A stretch of 50,918 bases of DNA from an uncultured Verrucomicrobiales bacterium (GTDB taxonomy: Bacteria; Verrucomicrobiota; Verrucomicrobiia; Limisphaerales; UBA1100): positions 1 to 50,918 of the forward strand of contig CAJWMQ010000003.1 of assembly GCA_913042895.1 (NCBI GenBank), written 5' to 3'. A program made the position numbers and the translations under genes. The notes below the pieces were generated by a model, which was not told where the DNA came from, made no database searches, and saw only the letters and a list, made by a program, of their open reading frames with translations. Positions 24,881 to 33,329 of this stretch are shown piece after piece. Positions within the stretch are counted from its first letter, which is position 1; the number at the start of each line of letters is the position of its first letter.

Positions 24881-26824
24881 TTACCGATTTAGCGGCTTGA
24901 TTGAAATGATGTGAACCATGAGCATCGCCTTCCCGCCCTTAGCTTTTTTGACGCGGGCGAGGACGTTGACCTGTTTGCCAAGATTCGGGGTAATCTTTGT
25001 AGTAAGCGAATCAATGGGGTAGTAGAGCTCACCGTCTAAGCTGGTGAAGATGAGGTCTTTGCCGTTTGGATGCGAAAACGTGCCCGTGCCTCGGAAGCTT
25101 TTGTTGGCTGGGGCGCTGGGAGTCGGTTCGGTTTTGGGTTTCTTCCGATGAGCCTGTAATTCCGGCCAGGAAAGTTTGCCGTCGCTGTTGGCGTCCGCCA
25201 GCGGGAATTCCCTGAAATAATTAGCTTTCCATAATTCAGCGTTCGTAACGGTGGGCTCCGGCTTGGGTCGGGAAGGAATCATGGCGAGCAATTCTTTGCG
25301 GAAGGACTCCAGTTGGGGACGATGGGTTGAATTGTGGGCGATATTCTTCCACTCGTGGGGATCTTTGACAGTGTGGTACAGTTCCTCTTTACCATTGCTG
25401 TAGCGGATGTAGCGCCAGTCTTTTGCGCGCAGGCTGTAGCTCTGTTTAGCCGGGTCGTAATGGTTAGCCCATTTGTAGAGCGCGGTCAGGGCGGTGTCCG
25501 GTCCCGTCCACCGGCCGCTTGCCGGTTGGGTTAGCAACGGTTTCAGGCTGTGACCATCGAGGGGTCTGCCTTTCTCATTCTTCATGGTGTTCGAGGGTAG
25601 GTCACACAGATCGATAAGGGTGGGGTAGAGATCAATTAGGCTGACCGGCAGATCGGAAACTCCACCGGCTTTCGAAATCCCGGGCGCGCGCAGGATTAGC
25701 GGTACACGTGTGCTCTCCTGCCAGAGTGAGTTCTTGTAGAGATGATTTTTCTCGCCCATGCCCCAGCCGTGGTCGCTAGTGAAGATGACAATGGTGTTGT
25801 CTTTGAGTCGGGAATTGTCGAGTGCGTCGAGGACTTCGCCGACAAGGTCATCCACCGATGCCACACTTGCGAGATAGGCTTGGATGAACTTCTTCAAGGC
25901 CAGCTCGCCATGGCCGTCAAAGGACTTCAAGAGGCTTTGATACATCTTATCGCCTCGGTCACCGTCGGCGGGGTCCACGGTGTGCTTGTAGGTATCCTTC
26001 GTATCATCGGGCAGGATGTCTGGCAGTTCGATGGATTCGAGGGGGAACCGGTCGAAATATTTCTGCGGGACAATCAATGGCGTGTGTGGACGCACAAAAC
26101 CAACGCCCATGAAAAACGGTTTCGCCTGTGGGTCAGCGGCGATTTCTTTGAGGCGTTTCACCGCCCATTGGGCGTTGAGTTCGTCCCCTGTGGAATCACG
26201 GTCATCGTCGGATTCGTAGCGCATTTCACGTTGTTTACGCCAACCACCCGTGCGCCAGGTTAGTTTTTCTTCGGGTAGAAGTTTTCGCAAAGGACCGAAG
26301 GAACCATCGATGGCGCCGAAATCATCACGAAATGGGGCAGGCACGTCGGGATGCGGAAGGTTTTCCTTACCGCCGGCGAAGGCGAAGGGGCCGTAATCCG
26401 ACGGATGCCCAATCTCATTCCATTCCTTTTCGTCGCGATTGTGCATCACCTTGCCCGTGCCTAAGGCGTGGTAACCCTGCGCCCGAAAATGCGCCATCAT
26501 CATGCGGGAATTCTTCAACACCTCGTTTGCATCCCAATGTTCAAACCCGAACACTCCGGAGGTGTGTGGGTAAAGTCCACTCATCAGGCTGGCTCGCGAG
26601 GGATTGCAGATGGGTATGTTGCAGTGCGCTTGAGTGAAGGAAACGCCCGTCTTGGCCAAGCGCGCGATGTGGGGCGTCTTCGCCTGCGGATGTCCGCCAA
26701 AGCCTGTCACGTAATCATTCAAATCATCGCAAATGATGAAGAGTACATTTGGCTTTTCGGTTGTATCGGCCCAAATGGATCCAATCCAGAGGAGTGAAGA
26801 CAGAATGAGTGCGCAGTGTTTCAT
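24881..26824 (-). CDS. Secreted sulfatase with C-terminal EF-hand and extra beta domain
   Basis: A 647-residue sulfatase. The frame is open from 27013, but that start overlaps the fuconate dehydratase gene; the ATG at 26824 opens a proper signal peptide (MKHCALILSSLLWIGSIWA). Catalytic elements: IICDDLN, CNPSR at about residues 73-77, GKVMH, and FTSDHGWGMGEKNHLYKNSL, the iduronate-2-sulfatase-like pattern. Beyond the catalytic domain come an EF-hand loop DANSDGKLSWPE (about residues 544-555), a Pro/Thr/Lys linker, and about 75 residues of probable beta structure ending the protein. The EF-hand would bind calcium and may be a dockerin-like or structural element. Promoter-proximal DNA is duplicated at 24754-24838. 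Confidence 0.9.
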   Translation of the reverse strand: MKHCALILSSLLWIGSIWADTTEKPNVLFIICDDLNDYVTGFGGHPQAKTPHIARLAKTGVSFTQAHCNIPICNPSRASLMSGLYPHTSGVFGFEHWDANEVLKNSRMMMAHFRAQGYHALGTGKVMHNRDEKEWNEIGHPSDYGPFAFAGGKENLPHPDVPAPFRDDFGAIDGSFGPLRKLLPEEKLTWRTGGWRKQREMRYESDDDRDSTGDELNAQWAVKRLKEIAADPQAKPFFMGVGFVRPHTPLIVPQKYFDRFPLESIELPDILPDDTKDTYKHTVDPADGDRGDKMYQSLLKSFDGHGELALKKFIQAYLASVASVDDLVGEVLDALDNSRLKDNTIVIFTSDHGWGMGEKNHLYKNSLWQESTRVPLILRAPGISKAGGVSDLPVSLIDLYPTLIDLCDLPSNTMKNEKGRPLDGHSLKPLLTQPASGRWTGPDTALTALYKWANHYDPAKQSYSLRAKDWRYIRYSNGKEELYHTVKDPHEWKNIAHNSTHRPQLESFRKELLAMIPSRPKPEPTVTNAELWKANYFREFPLADANSDGKLSWPELQAHRKKPKTEPTPSAPANKSFRGTGTFSHPNGKDLIFTSLDGELYYPIDSLTTKITPNLGKQVNVLARVKKAKGGKAMLMVHIISIKPLNR

Positions 26825-26851
26825 TGGATCGGCAGAGAATCGGTCAAAACC
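26767..26851 (-). repeat. Copy 2 of the 85-bp duplicated leader and signal-peptide module
   Basis: Partner of the copy at 24754-24838. Here it covers the leader, ATG and signal peptide of the EF-hand sulfatase. Both copies have the same orientation and the same position relative to their start codon, which suggests transfer of a ready-made export leader between genes. The similarity stops abruptly where the mature proteins begin. Confidence 0.8.
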
Positions 26852-26879
26852 TCCGCCGGCGCGAGCATAAGATGCGCGT

Positions 26880-28220
26880 TTAGTTCGCCTCGAACTGAAC
26901 ACCTTTTTTTTGGGTCGGCCGATCTTTCCATTGGACTCCCTCGGGGTAACGGTGTTGGGCGATGAATTCCGGGCGGAATTCCAGACCCCAGCCGGGAGCG
27001 GTGGGTGTGACATAGCAGCCCCCGCGGACCTCCACGGGATGCTCGACGGCGTCCTGCAGAAAATCGATGTACTCCACCAGTTGTGTGTCGGAATTGCCGG
27101 TCACGGCGATCTGATCCCACATGCCGTAATGTTGGATCATGTTGCAGAGGGCGATGCCACCGCCGTGCGGGCAGACGGGCACGCCGTATTTGGCGGCCAG
27201 AAGAATGATTGCCATTACGTCATTTACGCCGGCGACGCGGACGGCATCAATTTGGCAGTATCGAATCGCGCCACTCTTCAGCAATTGCTTGAAGATCACG
27301 GGCGACGCCGCCTGTTCGCCGCAGGCAAAATCAAAGGAGGCATCGGCGAAGGCCTCGGCCAATTCCACATAACCGAGTACATCGTCGCGGGCGATGGGTT
27401 CCTCGATCCACTTGAGGCCAAACGGCCGGTATTGCTCGATGTGTTGCTTGGCCTCGGCTAATCCCCAGAATTGGTTGGCATCAACCATCAGTTGCGAGTC
27501 CTGCCCGATGGAATCGCGCATGAAACGAATGCGCGCCACGTCTTGGGTAGAGTCCTGACCGACCTTGAGCTTAAATGCATCGAACCCTTCCGCCTGCAAT
27601 TTGCGGATCGTGGCGAGGATTTCTTCATTGCTCAGGCCTAGCCAGCCGGCGGTGCAGTAGGCCTTGGGGCCGCGCGTTGCCATGGCGGCTTCGCGTTGGG
27701 GCACCTCGGCGCGGCGCGCTTGCAGGAGGGTGATAGCTTCCTCGCGAGTGAGGGCATCGCCAAGGTTGCGCCAGTCGATGCAGTCGGCGACAAATTCCGG
27801 TTCCAAATCAACGAGCAATTTCCAAAGCGGTTGATTGAGGGATTTGGCCCAGAGATCCCACATGGCATTCAACACGGCGCCGGCGGCCATACGAAACACG
27901 CCGTCGTGCAGCCAGCGCAGTTGATGATGATCAATCAGGCGCTTGTACAGCTTGAACGGAGAATCGGTAAACTCATCCAGGGTGGTGCCGATCACTAATT
28001 GGCAGAGGTCGCGGATGCCGTGGCACATCCAGTCCGTGCCCGCGCCGATGGTAAACACCACTGACACGCCCCGCAGGCCGGCATTGGTTTCCAGATGCAA
28101 TACCGCCGATGAATAATCCGGTGCCACATGAAACGGATCGGAACCCAGCATCTGATCCGAAGTCGGCACGCGAAGATCGATGACTTCGGCGGCCGTAATA
28201 GCGATGGGTTGCTGGGGCAT
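26880..28220 (-). CDS. L-fuconate dehydratase (enolase superfamily)
   Basis: A 446-residue cytoplasmic enzyme of the mandelate-racemase branch of the enolase superfamily; the closest recognisable type is L-fuconate dehydratase, which converts L-fuconate to 2-keto-3-deoxy-L-fuconate. Visible landmarks: FKLKVG (catalytic Lys217/Lys219), metal ligands in LMVDANQFW (Asp247), KWIEEP (Glu273/274) and CGEQ (Glu302), and VCPHGGG, whose His352 matches the catalytic His of FucD. QIDAVRVAGVNDVMAIILLAAKYGVPVCPH is characteristic of FucD/ENOSF1. It is the second gene of the minus-strand operon, 63 bases from the Gfo/Idh gene. It is the best clue that the sulfated polymer contains fucose. Another acid-sugar dehydratase specificity is possible. 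Confidence 0.85.
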   Translation of the reverse strand: MPQQPIAITAAEVIDLRVPTSDQMLGSDPFHVAPDYSSAVLHLETNAGLRGVSVVFTIGAGTDWMCHGIRDLCQLVIGTTLDEFTDSPFKLYKRLIDHHQLRWLHDGVFRMAAGAVLNAMWDLWAKSLNQPLWKLLVDLEPEFVADCIDWRNLGDALTREEAITLLQARRAEVPQREAAMATRGPKAYCTAGWLGLSNEEILATIRKLQAEGFDAFKLKVGQDSTQDVARIRFMRDSIGQDSQLMVDANQFWGLAEAKQHIEQYRPFGLKWIEEPIARDDVLGYVELAEAFADASFDFACGEQAASPVIFKQLLKSGAIRYCQIDAVRVAGVNDVMAIILLAAKYGVPVCPHGGGIALCNMIQHYGMWDQIAVTGNSDTQLVEYIDFLQDAVEHPVEVRGGCYVTPTAPGWGLEFRPEFIAQHRYPEGVQWKDRPTQKKGVQFEAN

Positions 28221-28283
28221 GGTTTTGGTCAGAACACCCGGTCAAACGCGTTCCACCAACGGACAAGCGGTTTGGGTGAGCGA

Positions 28284-29606
28284 CTAAAACTTCCGGTACT
28301 TGCCTTTGAGCAGCGGGTTGGCTTGGGCGAGGTTGGTCACGCGCATTTTCTTGGCGTCCCACTTCAGGCGTTTGCCGGGAAATTGGCAGGCAACCACACC
28401 GAGGCATAAGGACTCGGCCAGCGGTCCGGCGTAGTCGAATCCGGCGAGGGTCTTGTCTTTGCCCTCGATAGCGTCGAGGAATTGTGTGTAGTGGTTGACG
28501 TCATTGAATTCCTTCTTGTTAACGCCATCCAGAACGGAGTCGGGATAAAAGGTGGGGATGGGGTACCCATTACCATGGGGCAGCACCATCCTGCCTGCTT
28601 CGCCCACATAGAGCGCGCCCTGTCTGGGAAGTTTGCCGCCGTTGGGTAGTTGAAGGTCGGGGTTGCCGTTGTGGCGGGGAGCCCCTTCACCGTCCCACCA
28701 AGTGAAGGTGAAATTGTCGGTGGTATATTTGGTGGGGGCAAAACCGTAGTGCACCTTATTTGTCTCGGCATGGCCAAAGCCATTAGGCGCGCGGCATTCC
28801 GCCTCGACCCACAGTGGATCTATGAGATCCAGCGATTTAAAGGGAGTATCAAAGATATGAATTCCCATGTCACCCAACGTGCCGCAACCGAAATCAAGAA
28901 TTTTCCGCCACTGACCGGGGTGATAAACTTTCTCGGTGAAGTGTCGAACCGGCGCCGTGCCGAGCCAGAGATTCCAGTCGAGCGACTCAGGCACGACAGA
29001 TTTTTCGGCGAATGGCTTGCCATCATATCCCCAGTTCTTGAAGCTCCATACGTAGACCTTCTTGATTTTACCGATGATACCCGCCTTGATGTGGTGTCGA
29101 GTGAAGCGGTAAGCAGCGCGGGACTGGTTTTGGATACCCATCTGTGTGGTGAGTTTTTTCTCCGCGGCAAATTCAGCAAGCTCTCGTGCCTCACTAAGCT
29201 TGTGCGTTAAGGGCTTCTGCGTGAAGACGTGTTTGCCAAGTTTCATTGCGGCCATTGTGGCCGGATAATGGGTATGGTCCGGTGTAGAGATCGAAACCAC
29301 GTCGACCTTGTCTCCAAGGGTCGCCAGCATCTCTCGGTAGTCTTGGAAAAACTTGGCACTTTTGTGCTTTGAAAGCCACGAATCGATCATACCGCGTTCT
29401 CGGTCTACGTCGCAGAATCCAACTGCCTGCACACGCTCGTGTTTAACTAACTCGCCGGTATCTACTCTACCTTTGCCGCCGGTGCCAATGTGGGCGGTAC
29501 AAACCCGGCTGTTGGGCGAGTTGGCCCGCAACCCGGATGGCAGCACGAAAAAGCTGCTGACGGCGGCGGATGTTTTAACGAAATTTCTGCGGGATAATTT
29601 GTTCAT
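28284..29606 (-). CDS. Tat-exported Gfo/Idh/MocA family oxidoreductase
   Basis: A 440-residue NAD(P)-dependent sugar oxidoreductase with a Tat signal (NKLSRRNFVKTSAA, about residues 2-28), so it is exported folded with its cofactor. The ATG at 29606 is used because it begins this signal. The Rossmann part shows AHIGTGGKG and VGFCDVDRE. The family motif EKP appears as TQKPLTH, a variant common in exported PVC members. The C-terminal substrate domain includes DFGCGTLGDMGIHIFDTPF. It heads the ten-gene operon, with a good promoter at 29629-29657. Possible roles are oxidation of a sugar to a 3-keto or lactone form, or GH109-like NAD-dependent hydrolysis. Confidence 0.85.
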   Translation of the reverse strand: MNKLSRRNFVKTSAAVSSFFVLPSGLRANSPNSRVCTAHIGTGGKGRVDTGELVKHERVQAVGFCDVDRERGMIDSWLSKHKSAKFFQDYREMLATLGDKVDVVSISTPDHTHYPATMAAMKLGKHVFTQKPLTHKLSEARELAEFAAEKKLTTQMGIQNQSRAAYRFTRHHIKAGIIGKIKKVYVWSFKNWGYDGKPFAEKSVVPESLDWNLWLGTAPVRHFTEKVYHPGQWRKILDFGCGTLGDMGIHIFDTPFKSLDLIDPLWVEAECRAPNGFGHAETNKVHYGFAPTKYTTDNFTFTWWDGEGAPRHNGNPDLQLPNGGKLPRQGALYVGEAGRMVLPHGNGYPIPTFYPDSVLDGVNKKEFNDVNHYTQFLDAIEGKDKTLAGFDYAGPLAESLCLGVVACQFPGKRLKWDAKKMRVTNLAQANPLLKGKYRKF

Positions 29607-29628
29607 GGCGTGAGTCAATGGATGGCGG

Positions 29629-29657
29629 AGTATAGGGTGGTGGTTTGGACTTGTCGA
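29629..29657 (-). promoter_or_regulatory. Promoter of the ten-gene minus-strand operon
   Basis: On the minus strand: -35 TCGACA (29652-29657, 5 of 6 to TTGACA), 17-base spacer, -10 TATACT (29629-29634, 5 of 6 to TATAAT). The Gfo/Idh start lies 22 bases further. It is the best sigma-70-like match in the window and stands before the longest run of same-strand genes. Confidence 0.55.
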
Positions 29658-29736
29658 TGGGATTGGCATATTACCACGAAGACAATGTTACTTGATCGTA
29701 ACGACATGCCAGATGTTTTCTCTAAGTTATTCTAAA

Positions 29737-31140
29737 TTACTTTTCAGGATTTAGGTTTCCGCGTTCTGCAGAGAAAACTTTTCCAGTAGGTTGCGTCGGA
29801 AGAGTGGCTTCCCAGTTTTTAATTTGTTTAATGAGTTGTTGGGTTATTTCTGGGTTTTTTGAGGTAAGGTCGTTTTTCTCAAAGGGGTTTGCTGTGATGT
29901 CGTAGAGTTCTGTGTGGGTGAATTCATTGTTGGATAGGAGTTTCCAGTTTTTGTATACGACTGCGAAAGACACCCAATGGTGAGGTCGGCCTTTGGGTGC
30001 AGGCCATCGGGATTGTGCTTTCCAGAAAAGTGGTTTTTCGCGGGTGGGTGATTTCCGGCCTTTGAGTGTTTCGAGTTGGCTGACCCCGTCGGGGCGGTAG
30101 TCTGCTGGAAACTTAGCTCCGGCAAGCTCGCAGAAGGTGGGGAGAAGATCGATTGCAGAGATAAGAGACTGATTATCCACTTTTCCTGCTCCAATTTTTC
30201 CAGGCCATCGGGCAATAAATGGAACACCAATGCCGCCCTCAAATAAAGCTGCTTTGTAGCCCTTGCGACCTCCGGTTATACCCTTTGCAGCACCAATACC
30301 GTATCCTGCTCCTGTGGCAGTATCGTGCATTAGTGTTAGCTCGGTAGGGGAAGCTGCTCGAGCGGGTCCATTGTCTGAACTGAAAATTACGAGGGTGTTT
30401 TTTGTGAGTTTCAACCTGTCTAGAGCGTTAAGGACTTCGCCAATTCGATCGTCTGCGTGGGAAAGGACTGAGGCGTAGATATTATCCGGCTCGGGAAGTT
30501 CACGGAAACGCCAACGATATTTTGGGACGGTGTGGAAAGGTGTGTGGGGTTCATGTATCCAGAGGTTTATGAAGAAGGGTTTTTTCTCGTTGTTGCACTT
30601 TTCAATGAAAGCGATCGTGTGCTTGGCGTCCTCGTGCACCGGCATTTGTTCTCCGGCGCAATTGAATGCTCCATACGCATCATAACCGTATTCACTTGGG
30701 AGCGGTGAATCGGTGATCATGTTATTTGCCAGGTGCCATTTCCCAAAATGAGCGGTGCGGTATCCAGCTTTTTGCAGCATGCGTGGAAGCAGGGGGGCTT
30801 TGGGGTTTAGCCAATCGGGCATACCGCGCTTTGCATTGCTGGGTACCCAGGCAAAGTGGCCGTTGATGTTATAGCGAGCGGGAAAATGACCGGTCATTAC
30901 TGCAGTACGACTTGGGGAACAAACCCCACTTGCCACAGTGAATCGAGTAAAGTCCGTACCTTCTTTGGCAAGCCTATCGATGTGAGGGGTCTTCACATAG
31001 GGATGACCATGGCAACTGAGGTCACCCCAGCCCCAGTCGTCGGCAAAAATGAAGATGATGTTTGGTTTGGTTGCCCAAACATTAATTGTAATCACCATGC
31101 TGAAAAACATGGTAAGCAGGGCTTTTTTGTTAAAGTTCAT
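29737..31140 (-). CDS. Secreted sulfatase
   Basis: A 467-residue sulfatase. The frame opens at 31170, but the ATG at 31140 starts a normal signal peptide (MNFNKKALLTMFFSMVITIN). Active site complete: FADDWGWGDLSCHG, CSPSR at residues 74-78, GKWHLA, and FSSDNGPARAA followed by the lysines of GGRKGYKAALFEGG. The WGWGDL opening is typical of one arylsulfatase-type subfamily. Its DNA is visibly more AT-rich than the genes on either side. It has its own 154-bp upstream gap containing a perfect 7-bp inverted repeat (31259-31278), so it may be a separate transcription unit. Confidence 0.91.
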   Translation of the reverse strand: MNFNKKALLTMFFSMVITINVWATKPNIIFIFADDWGWGDLSCHGHPYVKTPHIDRLAKEGTDFTRFTVASGVCSPSRTAVMTGHFPARYNINGHFAWVPSNAKRGMPDWLNPKAPLLPRMLQKAGYRTAHFGKWHLANNMITDSPLPSEYGYDAYGAFNCAGEQMPVHEDAKHTIAFIEKCNNEKKPFFINLWIHEPHTPFHTVPKYRWRFRELPEPDNIYASVLSHADDRIGEVLNALDRLKLTKNTLVIFSSDNGPARAASPTELTLMHDTATGAGYGIGAAKGITGGRKGYKAALFEGGIGVPFIARWPGKIGAGKVDNQSLISAIDLLPTFCELAGAKFPADYRPDGVSQLETLKGRKSPTREKPLFWKAQSRWPAPKGRPHHWVSFAVVYKNWKLLSNNEFTHTELYDITANPFEKNDLTSKNPEITQQLIKQIKNWEATLPTQPTGKVFSAERGNLNPEK

Positions 31141-31258
31141 GGTTAAAATTTTTCGATTTTCATGACCCACCCCTTGGTGAGTAAACGTGGCGTGTGCTCC
31201 CTGTTTGATTTTACCATCATTATCTTGCGGATGGGTCTTAGCCTTGAAGCGATCGCCC

Positions 31259-31278
31259 GATCAATCCTGTAATTGATC
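31259..31278. promoter_or_regulatory. Perfect 7-bp inverted repeat, possible operator
   Basis: GATCAAT, six bases (cctgta), then ATTGATC, an exact palindrome of 20 bases. It lies between the stop of the hydrolase gene (31295) and the sulfatase start (31140), both on the minus strand. No T-run follows on either strand, so an operator upstream of the sulfatase is more likely than a terminator. Which regulator binds is unknown. Confidence 0.35.
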
Positions 31279-31294
31279 AAGACCGCCATAGTCT

Positions 31295-32620
31295 TTATTT
31301 TGATCGCAACCCTGCCGTGTTTACGGTCATCACTTTGAAGCCTCTTTTACTGAGAGTGACGGTGTCTTTCAGGGTGTATTCCATTTTTGCCAGCGGCACG
31401 GTCGGGGTGTCGCTGTATTGTAGGCCTTGAAAGAGCGGGCGGCCGAAGCGGTTGCTCGGCTGCTCGGGCACGGTGGCGATAGTGCGGCTGCCCTGAACAA
31501 TGATGAAATGAGAAATGCCGCTTTCCAAATCAGCTTCAGCGGTCCAAGTCAGCGTGCGGCCGGTCCATTTCACGTCCTTGGGTGCAGGCGGCGGGGTGGT
31601 ATCGATCACCTTGGTATCCGTCACGTACTGCATCCATTTTTGGGCAATGGCCTTGTTGGGAAGCCAGGTGCCCTTATGGTTGTCGCCATTAAACGCCGCA
31701 GCGGGTACAGCCGTAACATCGAGTAACGGAGCGAGCCAAGCGCCCTGTGTGGGCATGGGCTTGAGCGGTTGACCGGGCTGGGCGGGCAGGCGGGCGGTAA
31801 GGCAGGTGTCGAGCCACGGGATGGCGAGGTAGCGTTGGTTGCCGCATTCATGGGCGGAAAGCGGATCAATCGCCATGCCGAGCAGACCTCCGTGACTGCG
31901 GACGGTGTTGAAAAAAGTTTCATTCATGGGCCACACGCGGGCGAAGCGGCCGGTCTTGACGGTGACGCCTTCCTTGGTGCCGGGGTTGCACATCATCGGC
32001 ACGCCGAGCGCCGCCTTGGGCAGGGTGTGCGGCTTGATGGTAGGCCGATCGGGATTAGCCGCGAGGAAAGGCACGCCGGAGCGCAGCCAGGCGGCGGCCA
32101 CGCGCTTGGGGTGCAGCATTACCATGCCGCCGGCCCAATGTCCGCCGCCGCTGTGGCCCCAGAGCGCCCACGGTACGGTGGCCAGTTCGTCGTGTCCGCT
32201 AAGTTTGCCCAGCTCAACGAGCGCCTCCTGAAAAGCCTTGCTGGAGCCATTGCGCGGATCGCACCACATTTGGCAATCGGCCTTTTGCGGTTGCTCGTAT
32301 GAAGGGGCCAGCAGGGCGCAGTCGTGTTTTTTGGCGAGCGCTTGCCAATGCAGATCGAACGCGCCGGTCTGGCCGGACTTACACGAGCCTTCCCCGCAAC
32401 CATGTTGATGTACCACCACACCCCGTAGGGTTTTAACGTCATTGGGAATCCAAACCGTGTATTGCACTGGATAAATCAATTCGCCCGGTTTGGTGGAAGC
32501 CTCGAACCGCATGCGATAGTACGGCGGCTTCACATCCGGCGGATTATCGTACGGCGCCTTTTGGGCGGGGAGCGTGACCGTAAGGGCGAGCAGAATCAGG
32601 ATGGCGTGGCGCAGGTTCAT
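31295..32620 (-). CDS. Secreted alpha/beta-hydrolase-like protein with C-terminal Ig/Fn3-like domain
   Basis: A 441-residue exported protein. The ATG at 32620 opens the signal peptide ([20 protein letters not shown]); the longer frame from 32707 overlaps the divergent promoter. Hydrolase-fold landmarks: [12 protein letters not shown] (oxyanion region), [13 protein letters not shown] (nucleophile elbow G-H-S-G-G) and [10 protein letters not shown] as the likely His. From about residue 340, [22 protein letters not shown]... looks like a fibronectin/Ig-like domain. It is most like PVC secreted esterases of unknown substrate. It is divergent from the DUF1080 gene, and a promoter with perfect 17-bp spacing sits at 32633-32661. 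Confidence 0.75.
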   Translation of the reverse strand: MNLRHAILILLALTVTLPAQKAPYDNPPDVKPPYYRMRFEASTKPGELIYPVQYTVWIPNDVKTLRGVVVHQHGCGEGSCKSGQTGAFDLHWQALAKKHDCALLAPSYEQPQKADCQMWCDPRNGSSKAFQEALVELGKLSGHDELATVPWALWGHSGGGHWAGGMVMLHPKRVAAAWLRSGVPFLAANPDRPTIKPHTLPKAALGVPMMCNPGTKEGVTVKTGRFARVWPMNETFFNTVRSHGGLLGMAIDPLSAHECGNQRYLAIPWLDTCLTARLPAQPGQPLKPMPTQGAWLAPLLDVTAVPAAAFNGDNHKGTWLPNKAIAQKWMQYVTDTKVIDTTPPPAPKDVKWTGRTLTWTAEADLESGISHFIIVQGSRTIATVPEQPSNRFGRPLFQGLQYSDTPTVPLAKMEYTLKDTVTLSKRGFKVMTVNTAGLRSK

Positions 32621-32632
32621 GATGAGGGCACC

Positions 32633-32661
32633 AGTGTCAGGCGGGTGTGAGGTGGGGTCAA
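32633..32661 (-). promoter_or_regulatory. Promoter of the secreted hydrolase gene
   Basis: Minus strand: -35 TTGACC (32656-32661), 17-base spacer, -10 GACACT (32633-32638). The ATG at 32620 follows 12 bases later. The same GACACT hexamer occurs before the EEP gene at 38906. Confidence 0.45.
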
Positions 32662-32682
32662 TGGGGAAAACCGCCTGCGGGC

Positions 32683-32710
32683 TTGATTCACGGAAGGGAT
32701 CGGGCACACT
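32683..32710 (+). promoter_or_regulatory. Promoter of the DUF1080-ThuA pair, leaderless geometry
   Basis: TTGATT (32683-32688), 16-base spacer, CACACT (32705-32710), then only 6 bases to the ATG at 32717. It lies back to back with the hydrolase promoter, the two -35 boxes being 21 bases apart. The -10 box is weak (3 of 6), so the call rests on the shared geometry. Confidence 0.35.
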
Positions 32711-32716
32711 GCGCGC

Positions 32717-33316
32717 ATGTACTCCAAGCTTTTGGGTGTGTTGTTGTGGGCCGGGTTGGCCGGCGGGACTATGGCGGAGCCGATTTTAAAACCGCTGTTT
32801 AACGGCAAGGATCTTTCCGGCTGGAAGGTGCCCACGGGCAATGACGCGGCCGGCTGGTATAAGGCGGTTGATGGCGTCTTGAAAATTCAAAGCGGACCGA
32901 AGAAGAAGGGCTCAGTGCTGTGGACGGAAAAGGCGTACGGTAATTTTATGATGGAGCTGGAGTTCCGCTTTGGTGAAGGCGTGGTGGACAGTGGCGTGCA
33001 CGTGCGTAACAAAGACCAGATTCAGATCGGCATCAGCGGCTCACTAAAGCGGGACATGACCTGCTCGCCTTACATCCCCGGTAAGGGCTATCCGGTGGAG
33101 GCCAAAAATATCAAGAAGCTGCTGAAGGCAAAGGACTGGAACCACATGCGCATTCAGGCCATCGGCAAGGAATACACCGTGTGGTTGCAGGGCGAAAAGG
33201 TGATGACCTACCAGAGCGACTCGGCCATCCCGGAAGGCCCCATCGGCATTCAACTGCACGGCAACCGCAACATGGCGATCGACTTCCGCAAGCTAGGCAT
33301 TCTCCAACTCAAATAA
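32717..33316 (+). CDS. Secreted single-domain DUF1080 (3-keto-disaccharide hydrolase family) protein
   Basis: A 199-residue protein: signal peptide (about residues 1-20), then one DUF1080 domain with the family phrases [78 protein letters not shown] and [10 protein letters not shown]. The fold is concanavalin-like. Members are reported to act on 3-keto-glycosides made by Gfo/Idh oxidoreductases. It is followed after 13 bases by a ThuA-like gene, a partnership that fits keto-sugar metabolism. Its start lies only 6 bases after a -10-like hexamer, implying a leaderless message. Confidence 0.87.
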   Translation: MYSKLLGVLLWAGLAGGTMAEPILKPLFNGKDLSGWKVPTGNDAAGWYKAVDGVLKIQSGPKKKGSVLWTEKAYGNFMMELEFRFGEGVVDSGVHVRNKDQIQIGISGSLKRDMTCSPYIPGKGYPVEAKNIKKLLKAKDWNHMRIQAIGKEYTVWLQGEKVMTYQSDSAIPEGPIGIQLHGNRNMAIDFRKLGILQLK

Positions 33317-33329
33317 TCTGGTTTAAAAA

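Noticed and set aside
29687-29702. Inverted repeat GTTAC-ttgatc-GTAAC upstream of the Gfo/Idh promoter.
   Set aside because: Five-base arms are expected by chance in this much sequence; sharing TTGATC with the 31259 palindrome is too little to call an operator family.
31141-31230. In-frame extension upstream of the 31140 sulfatase containing DNDGKI, like an EF-hand relic.
   Set aside because: Only one half-loop matches and nothing else supports a gene; the signal peptide at 31140 marks the true start.
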